DNA of 64,000 bases from Ziziphus jujuba (Eukaryota; Streptophyta; Magnoliopsida; Rosales; Rhamnaceae), in assembly GCF_031755915.1 (NCBI RefSeq), contig NC_083382.1, positions 9,975,501-10,039,500 on the forward strand, in the 5' to 3' direction. Below the pieces are notes generated by a model. It did not search any database and was not told the origin of the DNA. It saw nothing but the letters and a program-made list of their open reading frames with translations. Shown piece after piece: positions 9,103 to 21,252 of this stretch (positions are counted from its first letter, which is position 1; every line of letters starts with the position of its first letter). Both the position numbers and the translations under genes were made by a program.

Positions 9103-12100
9103 TTACCCCAAGGTACAAGAAGAGATCTCCTCCAAAAGGATTTGCTCTTGAATAGTATCTGGACAATTAAACATATTAGAGCTCGAACAAAAAATGGTTA
9201 ATTTATTTTTCATTGCTTCTTTAGCTGCTAGATCAGCACACTTGTTTGCTTGTCTTGGAGTCCAAGAAATTCTCCAGTTGTGTTTTTTCATTGTCTTCTT
9301 AATGGACGTGATGATCTCCCAAGAGCTCCACGCATACGGCTCATCCCTGTCCAGCAGCTGGTTAACCACTGAACGGGCGTCACTCAGCCATTCTATGTCT
9401 TTCCAGTTGGATTCCTCAGCTGTGGCCATTGCCCACTCGATGGCCTTTATTTCGGCGAGTTCACTTTCCATTGGAGTAGCTGGTTTAGCAGCTAGCAGAA
9501 GGACTTTACCTTTGTCATCCCTTGCTATAAAAGCTAAACCAGTTTTATCTGGACTACATGCAGCATCTGTATTTATGCAGATTTTGCCTTTTTGGGGGGG
9601 GATCCAGCTGACCTTTTTGGGAGAAGGAGTAGGGATGTGTCTATTTAGCACCACTTGACTGTACTCTTCAACTAGAGATTCCCATCTTTTCGTAACCGTG
9701 ATCAAGGTGCCAGTGTTTTCAAAAATTCTGTCATTTCTCATCTCCCAGACTACAAATAGAAAGGTGGCCAAGAGCAGAGTAGTAAACTCTTTGCCTCCAA
9801 ACTTTGAATGTAATTGGGAGGACGGATTTAAACACCACAAAACTATTTCTTGAGCATTATTGGCTACTACAGAGTCTATCCTGAGGCCCCATTTGCTTCC
9901 GAAGGCTACTGCTCTAGCTGCTGGACACTTGGTAAATAGGTGGGTCGGGGATTCAAAAAAGAAATCGCATAAGGAGCATCTCGAGTCCCCTTTGCCTGTT
10001 CTTTCAAATAAAAGGCCTTTGAAAGGCAGAACCTCGGCTGCCATCCTCCAAAGAAACATCTTGAGCCTCTCGTGGAGTTTGGAGGCCCAAATCTCCTTCC
10101 AAAGTTTATCGCCAGTTTCCCCGTTGCTTGATAGAATTCGATAACAGCTTTTCACGGAAAAAACTCCATTGTTTGTACCAGTCCAGCACAGTTTGTCCTC
10201 AACGTTTGGTCCACGGCACTTTACATTTTTGATGGCCACAATGGAATCTTGGTCACACATTGCTTGTAGCTTCGTTTCGTCCCATGAGAGGGTGTGTGGG
10301 TTCAGCAACTCCGCAACTCTCTGCACTTGACTTTCATCCGCTCCCTGAATGAGCTTGGGAGTTTTGTCTCTGATATCTGGGACCCACGGGTCCTTCCAAG
10401 GGTTGGTGCCCCATCCGTTTCCTATTTTGAAACAGGATCCCTTTCGAACTATCTCTTTCGAACATAAAAGGCTCTTCCAAACGTAAGAATTTCCTGCTTT
10501 GAATTTGCAACCGAAGAAAGATTTGTTTCTTAGATACTTAGCTCGGATGATTTGTGTCCAAAGGCTGTCCTCACCCTTGGCTAGTTTCCAACCAAGTTTA
10601 GCCAAGAGAGCTAAGTTGAAATCTTTGAACTTCCTGAACCCCAGGCCTCCAAGAGCTTTAGGTTGGCATAGAAGGTTCCAGCTTTTAAGAGCTAGGTAGT
10701 GTTTGCTCCCCTCCTTTGCCCCCCACCAAAATCTTCTGATAGCTGTGTCCATCTCATTGCATAGAGAATTTGGGATTTTGAAAGTTGACATTGTGTAGAC
10801 AGGGCCTGCTTGTGCCACAGACTTGATCAATGTAGCCTTTCCAGCTTTTGAGAGAACTTTACTCTTCCAACCTTCCAACGTGTTTTGCAGTTTTTCCTTG
10901 AGCTTCGAAAATTCCTTACTTCTATTTTTTCCTAGCAAGAGAGAGTTTCTGAGGTACATAGAGCCAGCTTTTAGGTCCTTGAAACCTAGTTTTTCTTTGA
11001 TCAAAGCCTTGGTTCTTGCTGGAATGTTTCTTGAGAAGAGAATCTGAGATTTTTCTGAATTTGGCTCTTGTCCTGACCACCTGCTGTAAAGCCTTAAAAC
11101 TTCTTGGATTCCCTTAACATTTTGGTCATTTGCTCGGCAAGCCACCAGAATATCGTCTGCATAGAGGAGGTGAGAAATTGCAGGTGCTTCCTTGCAAATC
11201 TTGATCCCTTGGATGTTTGAATTTTTCTCCATTAATCTCGTGAATATCTCTGAGCATAGGATGAACAAAAACGGGGATAGGGGGTCTCCTTGGCGGATTC
11301 CTCTTTCCGGGTTGACCGTATCCATTTTACTTCCGTTGATTAGGAGATCGAATTCCACCGAGCTGATGCAGCTGAAAATCATTCTCCTGAAGTCCTCAGA
11401 AAAACCCCATAACTTTAGAACCTTGGTGATGAACTGCCACTCCAGCCTATCATAGGCCTTCTTCATGTCAATCTTAACAAGCATCAATCCATTCTTCCCT
11501 TTGTGTTTCCGAACTTTGTGGGCAACCTCTTGACCGACTACCGTATTCTCCGCTATCCATCTGCCTTCAAGGAAGGCTCCTTGGTGAGGGGAAATGATTT
11601 TGGACATCAGGGGCCTCAATCTAGCTGTAAGGATTTTAGCTACTATCTTGTAACAGAAGTTGCAGAGGCTGATAGGCCGGAACTGGTTGAGATTAGAAGC
11701 ATTCTTTGTCTTGGAAATGAGGACCAGCATTGTCTTGTTCACTCCCCTTGTGATAGTCTTTGTTCTAAAACTTTCCTGCACCATATCTATGAGTTGAGTC
11801 TTTACAATACTCCAGTAGGATTTGTAAAAAATACCCGAAAAGCCATCAGGTCCAGGGGCCTTTAGAGGGTGTAGCTCCCAAACTGTCTTCCTGATTTCTT
11901 CCTCCAAGGGGATTGCCATGAGTCTACTGTTTTCCTCCTCCGTAATATAGCTGACTCCCATATCATCCAGCTCTGCCTCAAAGACTGGGTTTGAAGAAGT
12001 GAAGAGTTCAGTAAATCCTTCCTTGAAATAATTGCTAATTTGTTCCCTGTTATGGATCCATATCTCTCCTTTCCTTATGCAGTCTATTTTGTTCCTTCTT

Positions 12101-13197
12101 CTTTTAACAAGGGTGGACGTATGGAAAAATTTGGTATTACGATCTCCTTCAAAAAGCCATGTTTCCCTCGATTTCTGTTTCCAGATGCTTTCCAGCCTGG
12201 TTCGTTGTATTCTTAATTCATTCTCCACGACAGATTGCTTTGCTCTTTCTTCCTCTTTTCCATACTGAATCTCTTTCAGTTCTTTTTCCAGCCTCTTTAT
12301 ATTTTCTTGCACAAAGCCAAAGTGTGATTTATTCCATCATTTCAGAGCTATTTCTGCGTTGTGGAGCCTTCTGAGCAGCTTGTGAGCCTCCATACCATTT
12401 CTTGTGTCTTCGTTCCAAGCCTTTTTAATTATCTCACCACTAGAAATGTCCTCTGTCCATGCTTTCAAAAATCTGAAGGGGCGGTCTCTCCTCTGCTCAT
12501 TCTCGTGAGAATATAAAAGGAGAGGAGAGTGATCCGACTGTTCTAAAGCCAGATGACTGATTTTGGCTTCACTAAAGAGGGAAAGCCAATCTTGACTGGC
12601 CAAACCCTTGTCAAGTCTCTCTTTTATGTAAGATCGTCCTTCCTGTTTGTTTTCCCACGTGAATTTTTTCCCCGAAAATCCGAGATCGATTGCTCCCACA
12701 TTCTGTACAAAAGTATTCAAATAGGAGTGATTTCTTTGAAAACCTTTGCCTCCAACCTTTTCTGTGTCATCCAGGATTTCGTTCAGGTCTCCTAAGATGA
12801 GCTAAGGCAGCTTGCAGTTGAGAATTGTTTCTTCAAGAAGTTCCCAAAATTCCGCTTTTTTTTTTTCTGTAGGGAGTTCCGTATACTCCAAGAAAACACC
12901 ATCTCTGTTTTTCCTCTAGGTCTTTGACTGTTCCACAAATCACTCGTTCAGAACTCCAACTCAGCTCAAACTTACATTCATCCTTCCACATAAAGGCTAA
13001 TCCTCCAGCTCGCCCTTTCGCTTCAACTATTTCGAAATTGTTGAAGTTGAGAGTTTTGCAAATTTTTGTCATTTTGTCCTTGTTTGCTTTAGTCTCCATG
13101 AGATAAAGGCAATGAGGGTCGTGTCTTTTGATCAGGCTACGGAGGGCTCTGGCTGTATCTTTTCCTCCTATGCCCCTACAATTCCAAGAAATGACCT
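9103..13197 (-). pseudogene. LINE ORF2: endonuclease, reverse transcriptase, RNase H (broken in endonuclease part)
   Basis: The long open part (12312-9103, 1069 codons) holds the RT: FRPISLCNFCYKIVAKIL near residue 211, RGIRQGDPLSPFLFILCSE near 337, and catalytic YADD at 384-387. A zf-RVT region with SRCSLCDFF follows near residue 780. A type I RNase H begins ICINTDAACSPDKTG near 905, typical of plant L1 elements. Upstream, the endonuclease starts about 13197 (VISWNCRGIGG, then LMETKANK) directly after the ORF1 stop. Breaks are: a frameshift near an A-run at about 12860, an in-frame TAG near 12797 in the LILGDLNE region, and a TGA at 12337-12339 just before the long frame. The RT and RNase H parts look intact, so the copy is young but not autonomous. 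Confidence 0.9.
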
Positions 13198-14868
13198 TTA
13201 TTGGCGAGGGGGGGGCATGAAATGGCCCGCCTCCTCGGCCGAATGAAAATCCTGGTGATTTGTTGATGTTTGTCCTCTCTCGGTCCTTCTAGATGGTGTT
13301 CTTGTCTGGATATTGGATCTTCTAGCATCCTTCTTCCACTTTCTTGACCTTCCTGAAATTGCTTCATAAGATCCTTGACTGAAGGGAATTTCTTCAAAAA
13401 TAGCGGTTGTGATCTGGGTGCTTGGCGTATTTGGGGATTCCTCTCTGGGTTCCTGGGGTCTTTCCTCTTGTGTTCCTGCACTCCCTTGAAAGCTCTCGAA
13501 GGATATGGGTTCCAGGTCTTCCAACACCTTTAATACTCTTGGGCTTTTTCTGAAAGGGTGTTCTGAGAGAGCTTGGGCTACCCTTTTTAGAAGAGTGGGT
13601 GGGATTTCCTTTCTTGCAATTTTTGAACCACTTGGCCCAGAAATATGGCCCGGTTCTGGTATAGGCCCAATTGGTTTGCTTCTTTCCTGGTTATTAAAAA
13701 AAGATATATTATTTAAAAGTACAGAGGCCCACTCACCTAGAATTTGAGGATCAAAATTGGAAATTTTTGCTTGGTGAAGCATGGCTGCGTAAAAATCTTT
13801 CAGATTTCCTTCACAATTTGAATCCATAGTCTTTTTTAGAGAATCGAGTTCAGGACAAGTATCCAAGGCTGATTGTAGGTCTGCCATAGGCGTGCTTTTG
13901 TTGCCCTCCTCGAGCAGCACCACCTGCTTCTGTCTGGCCCTATTCTGACATTTGGTGAGTTGCTTTTCTAGCTGTCTATCACATTCCTGTAGCTTCTTCC
14001 TGTGATGGGTTTGACTTGCTTCTTCTTCCGGTAGGTTAATGAAGAGAAGGTTGCCGCCGTGCTCCGCCCTGATCCACGGTCCATACAGCTTGGCCGTAAT
14101 TCCGTTTGCTGAGGTAATAGTTGCTGGGTTTTCATATCTGCAGATTCCAGTGACATGGTCCAGTTTTCCGCATTTGTAGCAGAAATCAGACAACTTCTCA
14201 AACTTAAATTGGATCCATCTTTCGGTTCCATCTTCCCTGTCTTGAAAGAAGCCCGGTGGAAGGGGGTTGAGGGTGGAAATATCAACTCTGATTTTGAGGA
14301 ATCGTTGGCCTACCACACATTTCTTTGTCAAGGATTCCTTGTGAACACCTCCCAATTGGTTTCCGATTTGTGCTGCTGTGTGTTCATTCATGTATAAGGA
14401 GGGTAGCCCGTGTATCTGGATTGAGAAAGCTGTTGTGTCAAAAGAGATTTCCTTGATGGATTTGTTTGGTGGCCACTCTTTTAGAATGAGATGGGCTCCG
14501 TCGATGGACCAGGGTTTGTTCCTGAAGATTTGATCCTTTTCCTCCAAGGAGCCGAAGAGGAAAGTGAAGATGGACCAGGGTCTGTTCCTGAAGATTTGAT
14601 CCTTTTCCTCCAAGGAGCCGAAGAGGAAAGTGAAGGTGCTTTCGTCAATCTTCGCGACTTTAACCTTGGTTTTTACTCTCCAGATTTTGGAAATGGTTTC
14701 TGCAAGTTTGAATCTTCTGAATCTTCTTGCAGTGAGGATTCTTCCTACTAACGTTCTTTCTGAAAAGGACTCTTCCTTGTCTGTGTTGGGTTTCAGTGTG
14801 AGTGTCCTTAGGACCTGTTGTAAGACTTTCAGATTGCTCTGCTGGTTGTCCATTTCTCTATGAAACAC
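13198..14868 (-). CDS. LINE ORF1: DUF4283/zinc-knuckle nucleic-acid-binding protein
   Basis: 556 codons. The N-terminal half is a DUF4283-type domain (VGRILTARRFRRFKLAETI near residue 41; IQIHGLPSLYMNEHTA near 151). A CCHC knuckle follows at residues 230-243 (C-X2-C-X4-H-X4-C: C230, C233, H238, C243), then a low-complexity C-terminal half. Residues 79-100 and 101-122 are a 22-residue direct duplication (FTFLFGSLEEKDQIF...) that keeps the frame. The stop TAA directly abuts the ORF2 endonuclease start. Start could also be Met6. It packages LINE RNA in this family. No disabling lesion seen. Confidence 0.85.
   Translation of the reverse strand: MFHREMDNQQSNLKVLQQVLRTLTLKPNTDKEESFSERTLVGRILTARRFRRFKLAETISKIWRVKTKVKVAKIDESTFTFLFGSLEEKDQIFRNRPWSIFTFLFGSLEEKDQIFRNKPWSIDGAHLILKEWPPNKSIKEISFDTTAFSIQIHGLPSLYMNEHTAAQIGNQLGGVHKESLTKKCVVGQRFLKIRVDISTLNPLPPGFFQDREDGTERWIQFKFEKLSDFCYKCGKLDHVTGICRYENPATITSANGITAKLYGPWIRAEHGGNLLFINLPEEEASQTHHRKKLQECDRQLEKQLTKCQNRARQKQVVLLEEGNKSTPMADLQSALDTCPELDSLKKTMDSNCEGNLKDFYAAMLHQAKISNFDPQILGEWASVLLNNISFFNNQERSKPIGPIPEPGHISGPSGSKIARKEIPPTLLKRVAQALSEHPFRKSPRVLKVLEDLEPISFESFQGSAGTQEERPQEPREESPNTPSTQITTAIFEEIPFSQGSYEAISGRSRKWKKDARRSNIQTRTPSRRTERGQTSTNHQDFHSAEEAGHFMPPPRQ
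14503..14634 (-). repeat. In-frame 2 x 66-bp tandem duplication in LINE ORF1
   Basis: Two adjacent 66-bp units (14634-14569 and 14568-14503) are almost identical and encode 22 residues each, differing by Arg/Lys in 'RN(R/K)PWSI'. The near identity indicates a recent event. Confidence 0.9.
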
Positions 14869-16139
14869 ACTTACAGGAGAAGACTGGATTGGGAAAAATT
14901 TCGTGTTTCCGGATAGTGTTCAAGATAAAATAATCCTTCTTGCTCTTTTGTGTGTCAGAGTCTTTGAATGCCTCTGAAGCTCCCTCTTTATCTCATAATT
15001 TTTCCTTTTTGGGTAATTTCTCTTTGTCTCATATGAATGCAATAACACACAAAGAGAAGAAGACTTGGAAAAGTCCAACAAAAGGAAAATGAATTTACGG
15101 AAAAGACTTGGAAAAAAGTTCTTTCTCAATCATCTACTTATTTTCCGTTTTCTGTTTCTCTTTTACCTTTTCTTTTCTTTTCCTTTCTTTCTTGATCAAC
15201 TCTCTCTCTCGACGCGAAGCCGAACTCCGGTCTGTTCCCCCTCGACGCCGATCTCAGATCTGCTTCTCTCTCTCGACAACGATCTCAGATCTGCTGAAAA
15301 AGGACCATATTTTGTTTTGGCCCACGCATAAAGTTGGGATACTGGATTGGTTGCATTTATTTATTTATTTATTGTGCGTGCAATGTATGCCTCTCGAAAT
15401 TTCTTTCGTACTTCACTGTCAGATATTGATTAATTGTCAATTATGGCACCTACTACGCTGTTTTTCTCTTTCCAATTTTCGTTGGTCATACTCAAGGTAC
15501 TTGTTTTTTTTTTTTTTTTTTTTTTTTTTGAGGCATACATTGCATGCACAAAATTTATTACTAATTTTTATTCTTGAGGCAAGGGTTTGAACTTTTAGAA
15601 GAGGAAAGAGGGGTTTTCCTAGTCTCTAATATTTTTCAAAAGCAAAAAATATGTATAATTTTTGATAGTTTTGATAATTTTCCGTTAGTTTGACTATTAT
15701 ATATATTTTGCAAATATTAAAATTGCAACAAATGTTAATTAAGTTAATTATTTTTATAACTAAAAACTAAATAATATTTAATTATAGCATTAATTTATAT
15801 AAATATTTTCTTTAACATATATTTGGATGCATGACAGGTCGTAGACCAAATACGCATAAAAATATTATCAATACATTTTGATATATTATATTTATATATA
15901 TTAGTTATAATCTAGTAAACTATTAGCTCACTTTATAATTAAATATATAGCAGTCAAATGGTAAATTATGGATAATAATAGTAATTTATAATATTTTATT
16001 TTTATTGTTATTTTTTATATTAAAAATTTACTAAAGAAAACTAAATCCAGAGCCAGTTTAATTATTATATAATGCCCAAATAACATTTGATTTTTCAATA
16101 AAAAATAAAAAAATTATTTATTTTCTGTTTGAAGAATAC

Positions 16140-16290
16140 CCATATTTCTCTTCGGGGTTCTCACGAGGAATACCAATAACGTTGCAGATAGGCTAACTCA
16201 TTTTGCTTTCCCAATTGATCACCTGAGGTAGGTCCAAATTGGCTGGATTTTCTACTAAAAAAGGATCCATCTTTTGTGTCTCTGGTTTAA
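16140..16290 (+). pseudogene. RNase H-like domain fragment (copy A)
   Basis: The plus strand encodes NNVADRLTHFAFPIDHL, the end of the RNase H-like (RVT_3) domain found in plant LINE-derived and host proteins, then a stop. It is the counterpart of 24180-24357 in copy B and more decayed. A relic older than the duplication. Confidence 0.6.
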
Positions 16291-17598
16291 TGGAATGATT
16301 TTTACTTAATATATATAAATATTATATCCATAGTGAAGAATAATTATGAAAGACAACCTTCAAATCAAAAAAATATACAGATATGATATATGTTTAATAA
16401 GATATAATATTTGTACATTATAGTCAAACATTTAAAGTTGCATTATATATATATATATATATATATATGAAAAGATTTTTTATTTTTTTATTTTTTTACA
16501 AAGAAATCTCTTTAACTTTTTATTATGAATAACAGTTGAGCTTTCAGAATATTTATTAAAATTATTTATTAAATAATATATATTAAAATATTATTAATTA
16601 ATATATTTATATAATAAATAATTAAATATTATTATATCATCTAACTCCAACAGATAACTAATTTTGTTACTTTCCATGGACTAGATCCATTGTAATTAAC
16701 TTTCAAGATCGTCATATCTGACCTCTGAGGCGGTACCCAGTCAATTTGTTTTTTGTTTTTTTGTTCTTTTTTTTTATATATATATATTTTAAAAATTTTA
16801 ATGATTTTTTTAACTATTTATTTTTCCGTCCCCTTACTATGTGCCCCTGCCGCCTTTACTATTTTTCTTTTGTTTTCGTTTTACTGTTTTGTATTTGTTT
16901 TTCACATTTATTTTTTTTTTTAATATTTTTAGTTCACTTATCTGTAATATATTTTTTATCATCTCTTTTATATGTAATCAGTGTTATTTAATATGTTTAA
17001 ATATATTAACACTATATACATATTTAATCAATATTTTAGTATTTTACTATTTTAATATAATTTTATATGCAGGTACAAACATTTTCTTTAAAAAAGTATA
17101 AATATTTATAATTTATTTTCTATCTAATTTTTGTTTGGATTACATAAGCCGCAATTTTGCCACTTCTTTTAATTACTTTAGATGTTTAAATTGTAACATA
17201 AACTAAAATTTATCTACTGTCTTTCATGGAATGTGTTTTTTTTTATCTTTTGTTACTTCTTTTTAGTTTGTTTGTCCGAATCTCAATATGTGCGTTAAGT
17301 GAATTATACATATTAAAAATGCTGAGGTATGTTGTGTGTTAGCTTAATATGTATACATAGGTAACCGGGTGGGTCTTTTTTTTTTTTTTTTTTTGGTTAT
17401 CTTTTTGAGTTTTTGGAATTAGATGACAAAATAGTTAACAATTTGTGATAATAACATTTAAAGTAAAAATAGACAGGTAACAATTCTCTGACCCAACTTG
17501 GCATGGCATTAAAAAAAATATCAAGGCAACGCTATAAGGCTGCTCCTTCTTCATAACTTTTGAGTGCAAAACAAAAAACTTTAGAGTTGCCAGCAGAT

Positions 17599-19130
17599 AT
17601 GGATTCCAAGAAAGTGGAGGTAGCTGATAATAAAACTCATCATATCTTATGTATTCCATGCCCAGCTCAAAGCCATATCAAAGCAATGCTTAAATTAGCA
17701 AAGCTTCTCCATTCTAGAGGTTTTCATATCACGTTTGTCAACACCGAGTACAACCACAAACGGTTTCTTAAATCTCTTGGTCCCGACTCTCTCCATGGCT
17801 TGCCTGACTTCCGGTTCAAAACAATTCCCGATGGCCTTCCGCCTTCAGATGCTGATGCTACCCAAGACCTTGTTTCTCTTGCCGAAGCCTTCACGGAGTA
17901 CATGTTGGCTCCCTTTTGTGATCTAGTCAAAAGACTCAATGACATGACCGGAACTTGCAATGATAGTCCCCCTCCGGTGACTCGTATTGTTTCCGACGGA
18001 TTCTTGCCGTTCACCATCACCGCCGGAAAAGAACTTGGAATTCCGGTTGTGTTCTTTTATACTATTCCAGCCTGCTCTTTCATGGGCTTCGAACAACTAG
18101 GTACTCTGCTGGAGAAGTTAGGACCTGCACCAGTACCAAAAGGTAAATATATATACGAACGACTTTTAAACTAGTATTAGCCTTTCAATTTAATTAATTA
18201 TTTAATATTCTTCATTTCTTTCTTTAATTTTCAGACACAATTATAGGTTGGATTCCTGGAATGAAGGATATATACGTTAGGGATATGCCAAGCTTTTGTT
18301 GGTCAGGAGGTACAGCAGATAATGTTCTGCTCAACTTTGGCATAGAAGCAATGAAAAAAGCCCATCAAGCTTCAGCAATCATTATTCACACATTCAGTGC
18401 ATTGGAGCGAGATGTTTTGGATGCGATCTCATCTATGTTTCCGAAAGTGTTCGCATTTGGTCCTCTTCAACTTCTTCTTAATCGCATACCGGAACACCCT
18501 TTGAAACTCAAATACAGTCTTTGGAAGGAAGAGAACGAATGTCTCCAATGGCTCAATGCCAAGCCAAAAGGCTCGGTTTTGTATGTTAACTTTGGGAGCG
18601 TAGCAGTCATGTCGCCGCAACAGCTCGCGGAGTTTGGTTTTGGAATTGCAAATAGCAAACACCCTTTCTTGTGGATAATTAGGCCTGATTTGGTAGTCGG
18701 CCAAACCGCTGTTTTGCCGCCCAAGTTCGTGACGGAAACGAAAGGAAGAGGACTGATAGGGAGTTGGTGCCCACAAGAGGAAGTTCTTAATCATCTATCA
18801 ATTGGAGGTTTTTTAACACATAGTGGTTGGAATTCAACCGTGGAAAGCTTGTCTTCAGGTGTACCATTACTATGTTGTCCATTTTTGGGGGACCAACCCA
18901 CGAACTGCCGATTTTCTTGCAAGGAGTGGGGTATTGGAATGGAGATGGACAAAGAAGCAGTGAAGAGAGAGGAAGTTGAGAAGCTTGTGAAAGAGTTGAT
19001 GGAGGGAGAGAAGGGTAAGGAAATGAGAAAGAATGTGATGGAGTGGAAAAGACTAGCCCATGAGGCTACTGAACCTAATGGTTCCTCATCCATTGACTTG
19101 GATAATTTTGTTAGCCACTTAATTTCTTGA
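17599..19130 (+). CDS. UDP-glycosyltransferase, UGT85 type (first tandem copy)
   Basis: Exons 17599-18142 and 18235-19130 (92-bp GT-AG intron, phase 1) give 479 residues, the usual UGT length. The 3' half carries the plant PSPG donor-binding box at residues 359-402 (from WCPQEEVLNH to CPFLGDQ), which binds UDP-sugar, usually UDP-glucose. The catalytic His is H26 in QSHIKAM; the partner Asp is probably D133 in VSDGF. The N-terminal [20 protein letters not shown] and NTEYNHKR are UGT85A-like; family members glucosylate small alcohols such as iridoid aglycones and cyanohydrins. The substrate cannot be read from sequence. The ATG follows CCAGCAGAT; the open frame extends upstream but without another ATG. 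It is the tandem sister of 26106-27658, with a 288-bp stretch identical to it, and its promoter lacks the sister's TATA motif. A cytosolic enzyme; no signal peptide or membrane segment. Confidence 0.95.
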
Positions 19131-21252
19131 ATAAGGTTGGCCAAGTATATCTATCTTCAACCCGAGACCGAAAAATATAAGGGTATTGGTATTTTTAGTA
19201 CGCGTTTACATGCTGGTGATTTTCTTAGTCAATTTCTTTTGTTCTTTTTTTTTTTGTTTTTTTTTTTTTAATTGTGTTTTTTTTTTTTTTATTCGTTGTT
19301 TTTGTTTTGGTTTTTGCTGCTAAACATGTTGGAGATGGGTAAGAAATTAAATCTGGAGATATGCTCTCATATTTTAGCTTGCATTTTCTTTTAAAGTACT
19401 AACAATTATACATGGTTATAGGAACTACTAATTTTTCTCCTAAACAAAATGTGTCAAAAATAATGCCAATAAAAAATTATATTTTACTGCATTTGTCCTT
19501 TTATATGAATACTAAATATAAATGAACAAATAATACTAAATAAAAGAATAATGCTAGAAGTATATATTAAAAAGTCTACCAAAATATTTATCAAATATAT
19601 AAATGTATTATTAATTGATTAGCTTACATTTAATTAATTTATTCCTTCAATGATTAATTTCTCTATATATAGGTTATGTTAATATTTTGACCAATAAAAT
19701 AAAATAAAATAAGTAATATGCATACATTTGATAAAAAATTTGTTAAAAAAAAAATCTATTAAAATTTTTAAATTTAATATTACTTAAATGCGTATAACGA
19801 GTATATTCATTTAATTAAAATTAATAACATTTTTAAGAAAATATTATTGTTAATAAATTTTGCAGAAATAATTTTTTAAAATCTTATTTTTTTTTGAAAA
19901 ATATTATTTTTATTATTTTTGAAGAAAATATTGTTTTTAATTTTTTTTATCAAAAGAATATTATTTTAATAATTTTTGAAGATAATATTATTTTCAATAT
20001 TTATATAATTTAAAAAAAAGTTTCGACTAATTATTTGAAAAATGATATAATGTGTACGTTAGAAGGGCATTTTTATTAAATTAATTAAAATATGTTTGAG
20101 CATTTAATTGATTTGAAGGGGATGCCGAGTATATATAGTCAAGGGTTTATATGTTATTTTAATAGTTTAAGGAAGTTATTGGTAAATATTAACTAGTTTT
20201 AAAAACAAAAAGTATTGAATGGCTCAAGGGGGCTTTGCGTGGTTTACCCTCAAATAAGTTTATAGCCGCTAATCAATTTGAAATTTATTTGATAGCTTTG
20301 ATGATGTTTACTAAAATTTATTTAGTAAATAACTTGATATTGCTATGATGTGTGAATATATTATTGATTGGAAAAATTAATACTGCTATTTTTTTGGTAA
20401 ATAATTTTGATATTTCTTGAATTATTAATATATGTGCCTGCTTTAAAGTCTCTGTCATATGCCAACCCACCTTTGGACCGCATGTATATATGTGGTTTCC
20501 TTTACACGGCCTTGATTGTTCATCAAATTATATATATATATATATATATATAATATTATTTTAGTTATATAGTAGGATTTATTTTACTCTTTTATATATA
20601 TATATAGTTGCAAAATTTTTGTTTTGTGCTGGTGTTATACATATATATATTTCTTCTTTTTCCAATAATTTTAGTTTATACATTTAATAATTATATTTCT
20701 GCCATTTTTTTTTAAATTTTTTTATAGACTGTTACGTTATTTTTTTTAGTTAAATTATTATATTGTTATATTTTTACATTAATTGGTATTTAAATTTTTA
20801 GCTATCCATAGCATCACTTTCTTATTATTGTGTCTCTCTTCATTGTCTTTGCAGTTGTGGCCTCTCCCTGAATTTGTGTTATTTCTCTGTCATCCTCCAT
20901 TAACAGAATTGACAAAAGCAATGAAGGATGGCAGTGACTGCAATGTACACTGAAGAAGTTTAACTACAATACTAACCATACGAATTATAAATCCTGGATT
21001 CAGACTTTGAATATTTTGTACTATACCATATAGAGAGCAGTAAGATGTTTTCTATTGCATCCCTTAGTGTAGAACAGCTGTGAGGGAAGCAGCCGCCACG
21101 AAATTTCATTTTTGTAATTAATCCTAAAACTATGGTATAAATAAATACATTAAGATGAGAGATTAGGGGGTCTTCTTACTCTGATTTTTGACGGCACAAC
21201 TATAGTTCTTACCATACAGATCAACCATAAACACAGATTGGTTCCAGGACAG

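Larger units (their letters stand above)
9037..15355 (-). mobile_element. L1-type LINE retrotransposon with RNase H, nearly full length
   Basis: A 6.3-kb non-LTR element on the minus strand. Its 3' end with a short poly(A) tail (plus-strand T-run at 9037-9046) is on the left and its 5' end near 15355. It is flanked by TTTATTTATTTATTTATT at 9019-9036 and 15356-15373, the apparent target-site duplication, although that sequence is itself a simple repeat. The matching site in duplication copy B (near 23360-23380) has no insertion, so the element arrived after the duplication. It encodes ORF1 and ORF2, both recognisable; ORF2 is broken in its endonuclease part. The first ~490 bp (14869-15355) are 5' leader. 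Confidence 0.9.
7198..21010 (+). repeat. Segmental duplication, copy A (contains the first UGT and the LINE)
   Basis: From 'ttttgctattatggaaacc' at 7198 to 'cctggattcagacttt' near 21008, the sequence runs in the same order as 21439-29998, once the LINE at about 9037-15355 is removed. Shared parts include the polypurine tract, the RNase H-like remnant, the UGT gene, and the spacer ending 'ggcagtgactgcaatgtacactgaag'. Copy A lacks about 480 bp found in copy B at 28265-28750 and has promoter deletions before its UGT. Confidence 0.85.
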
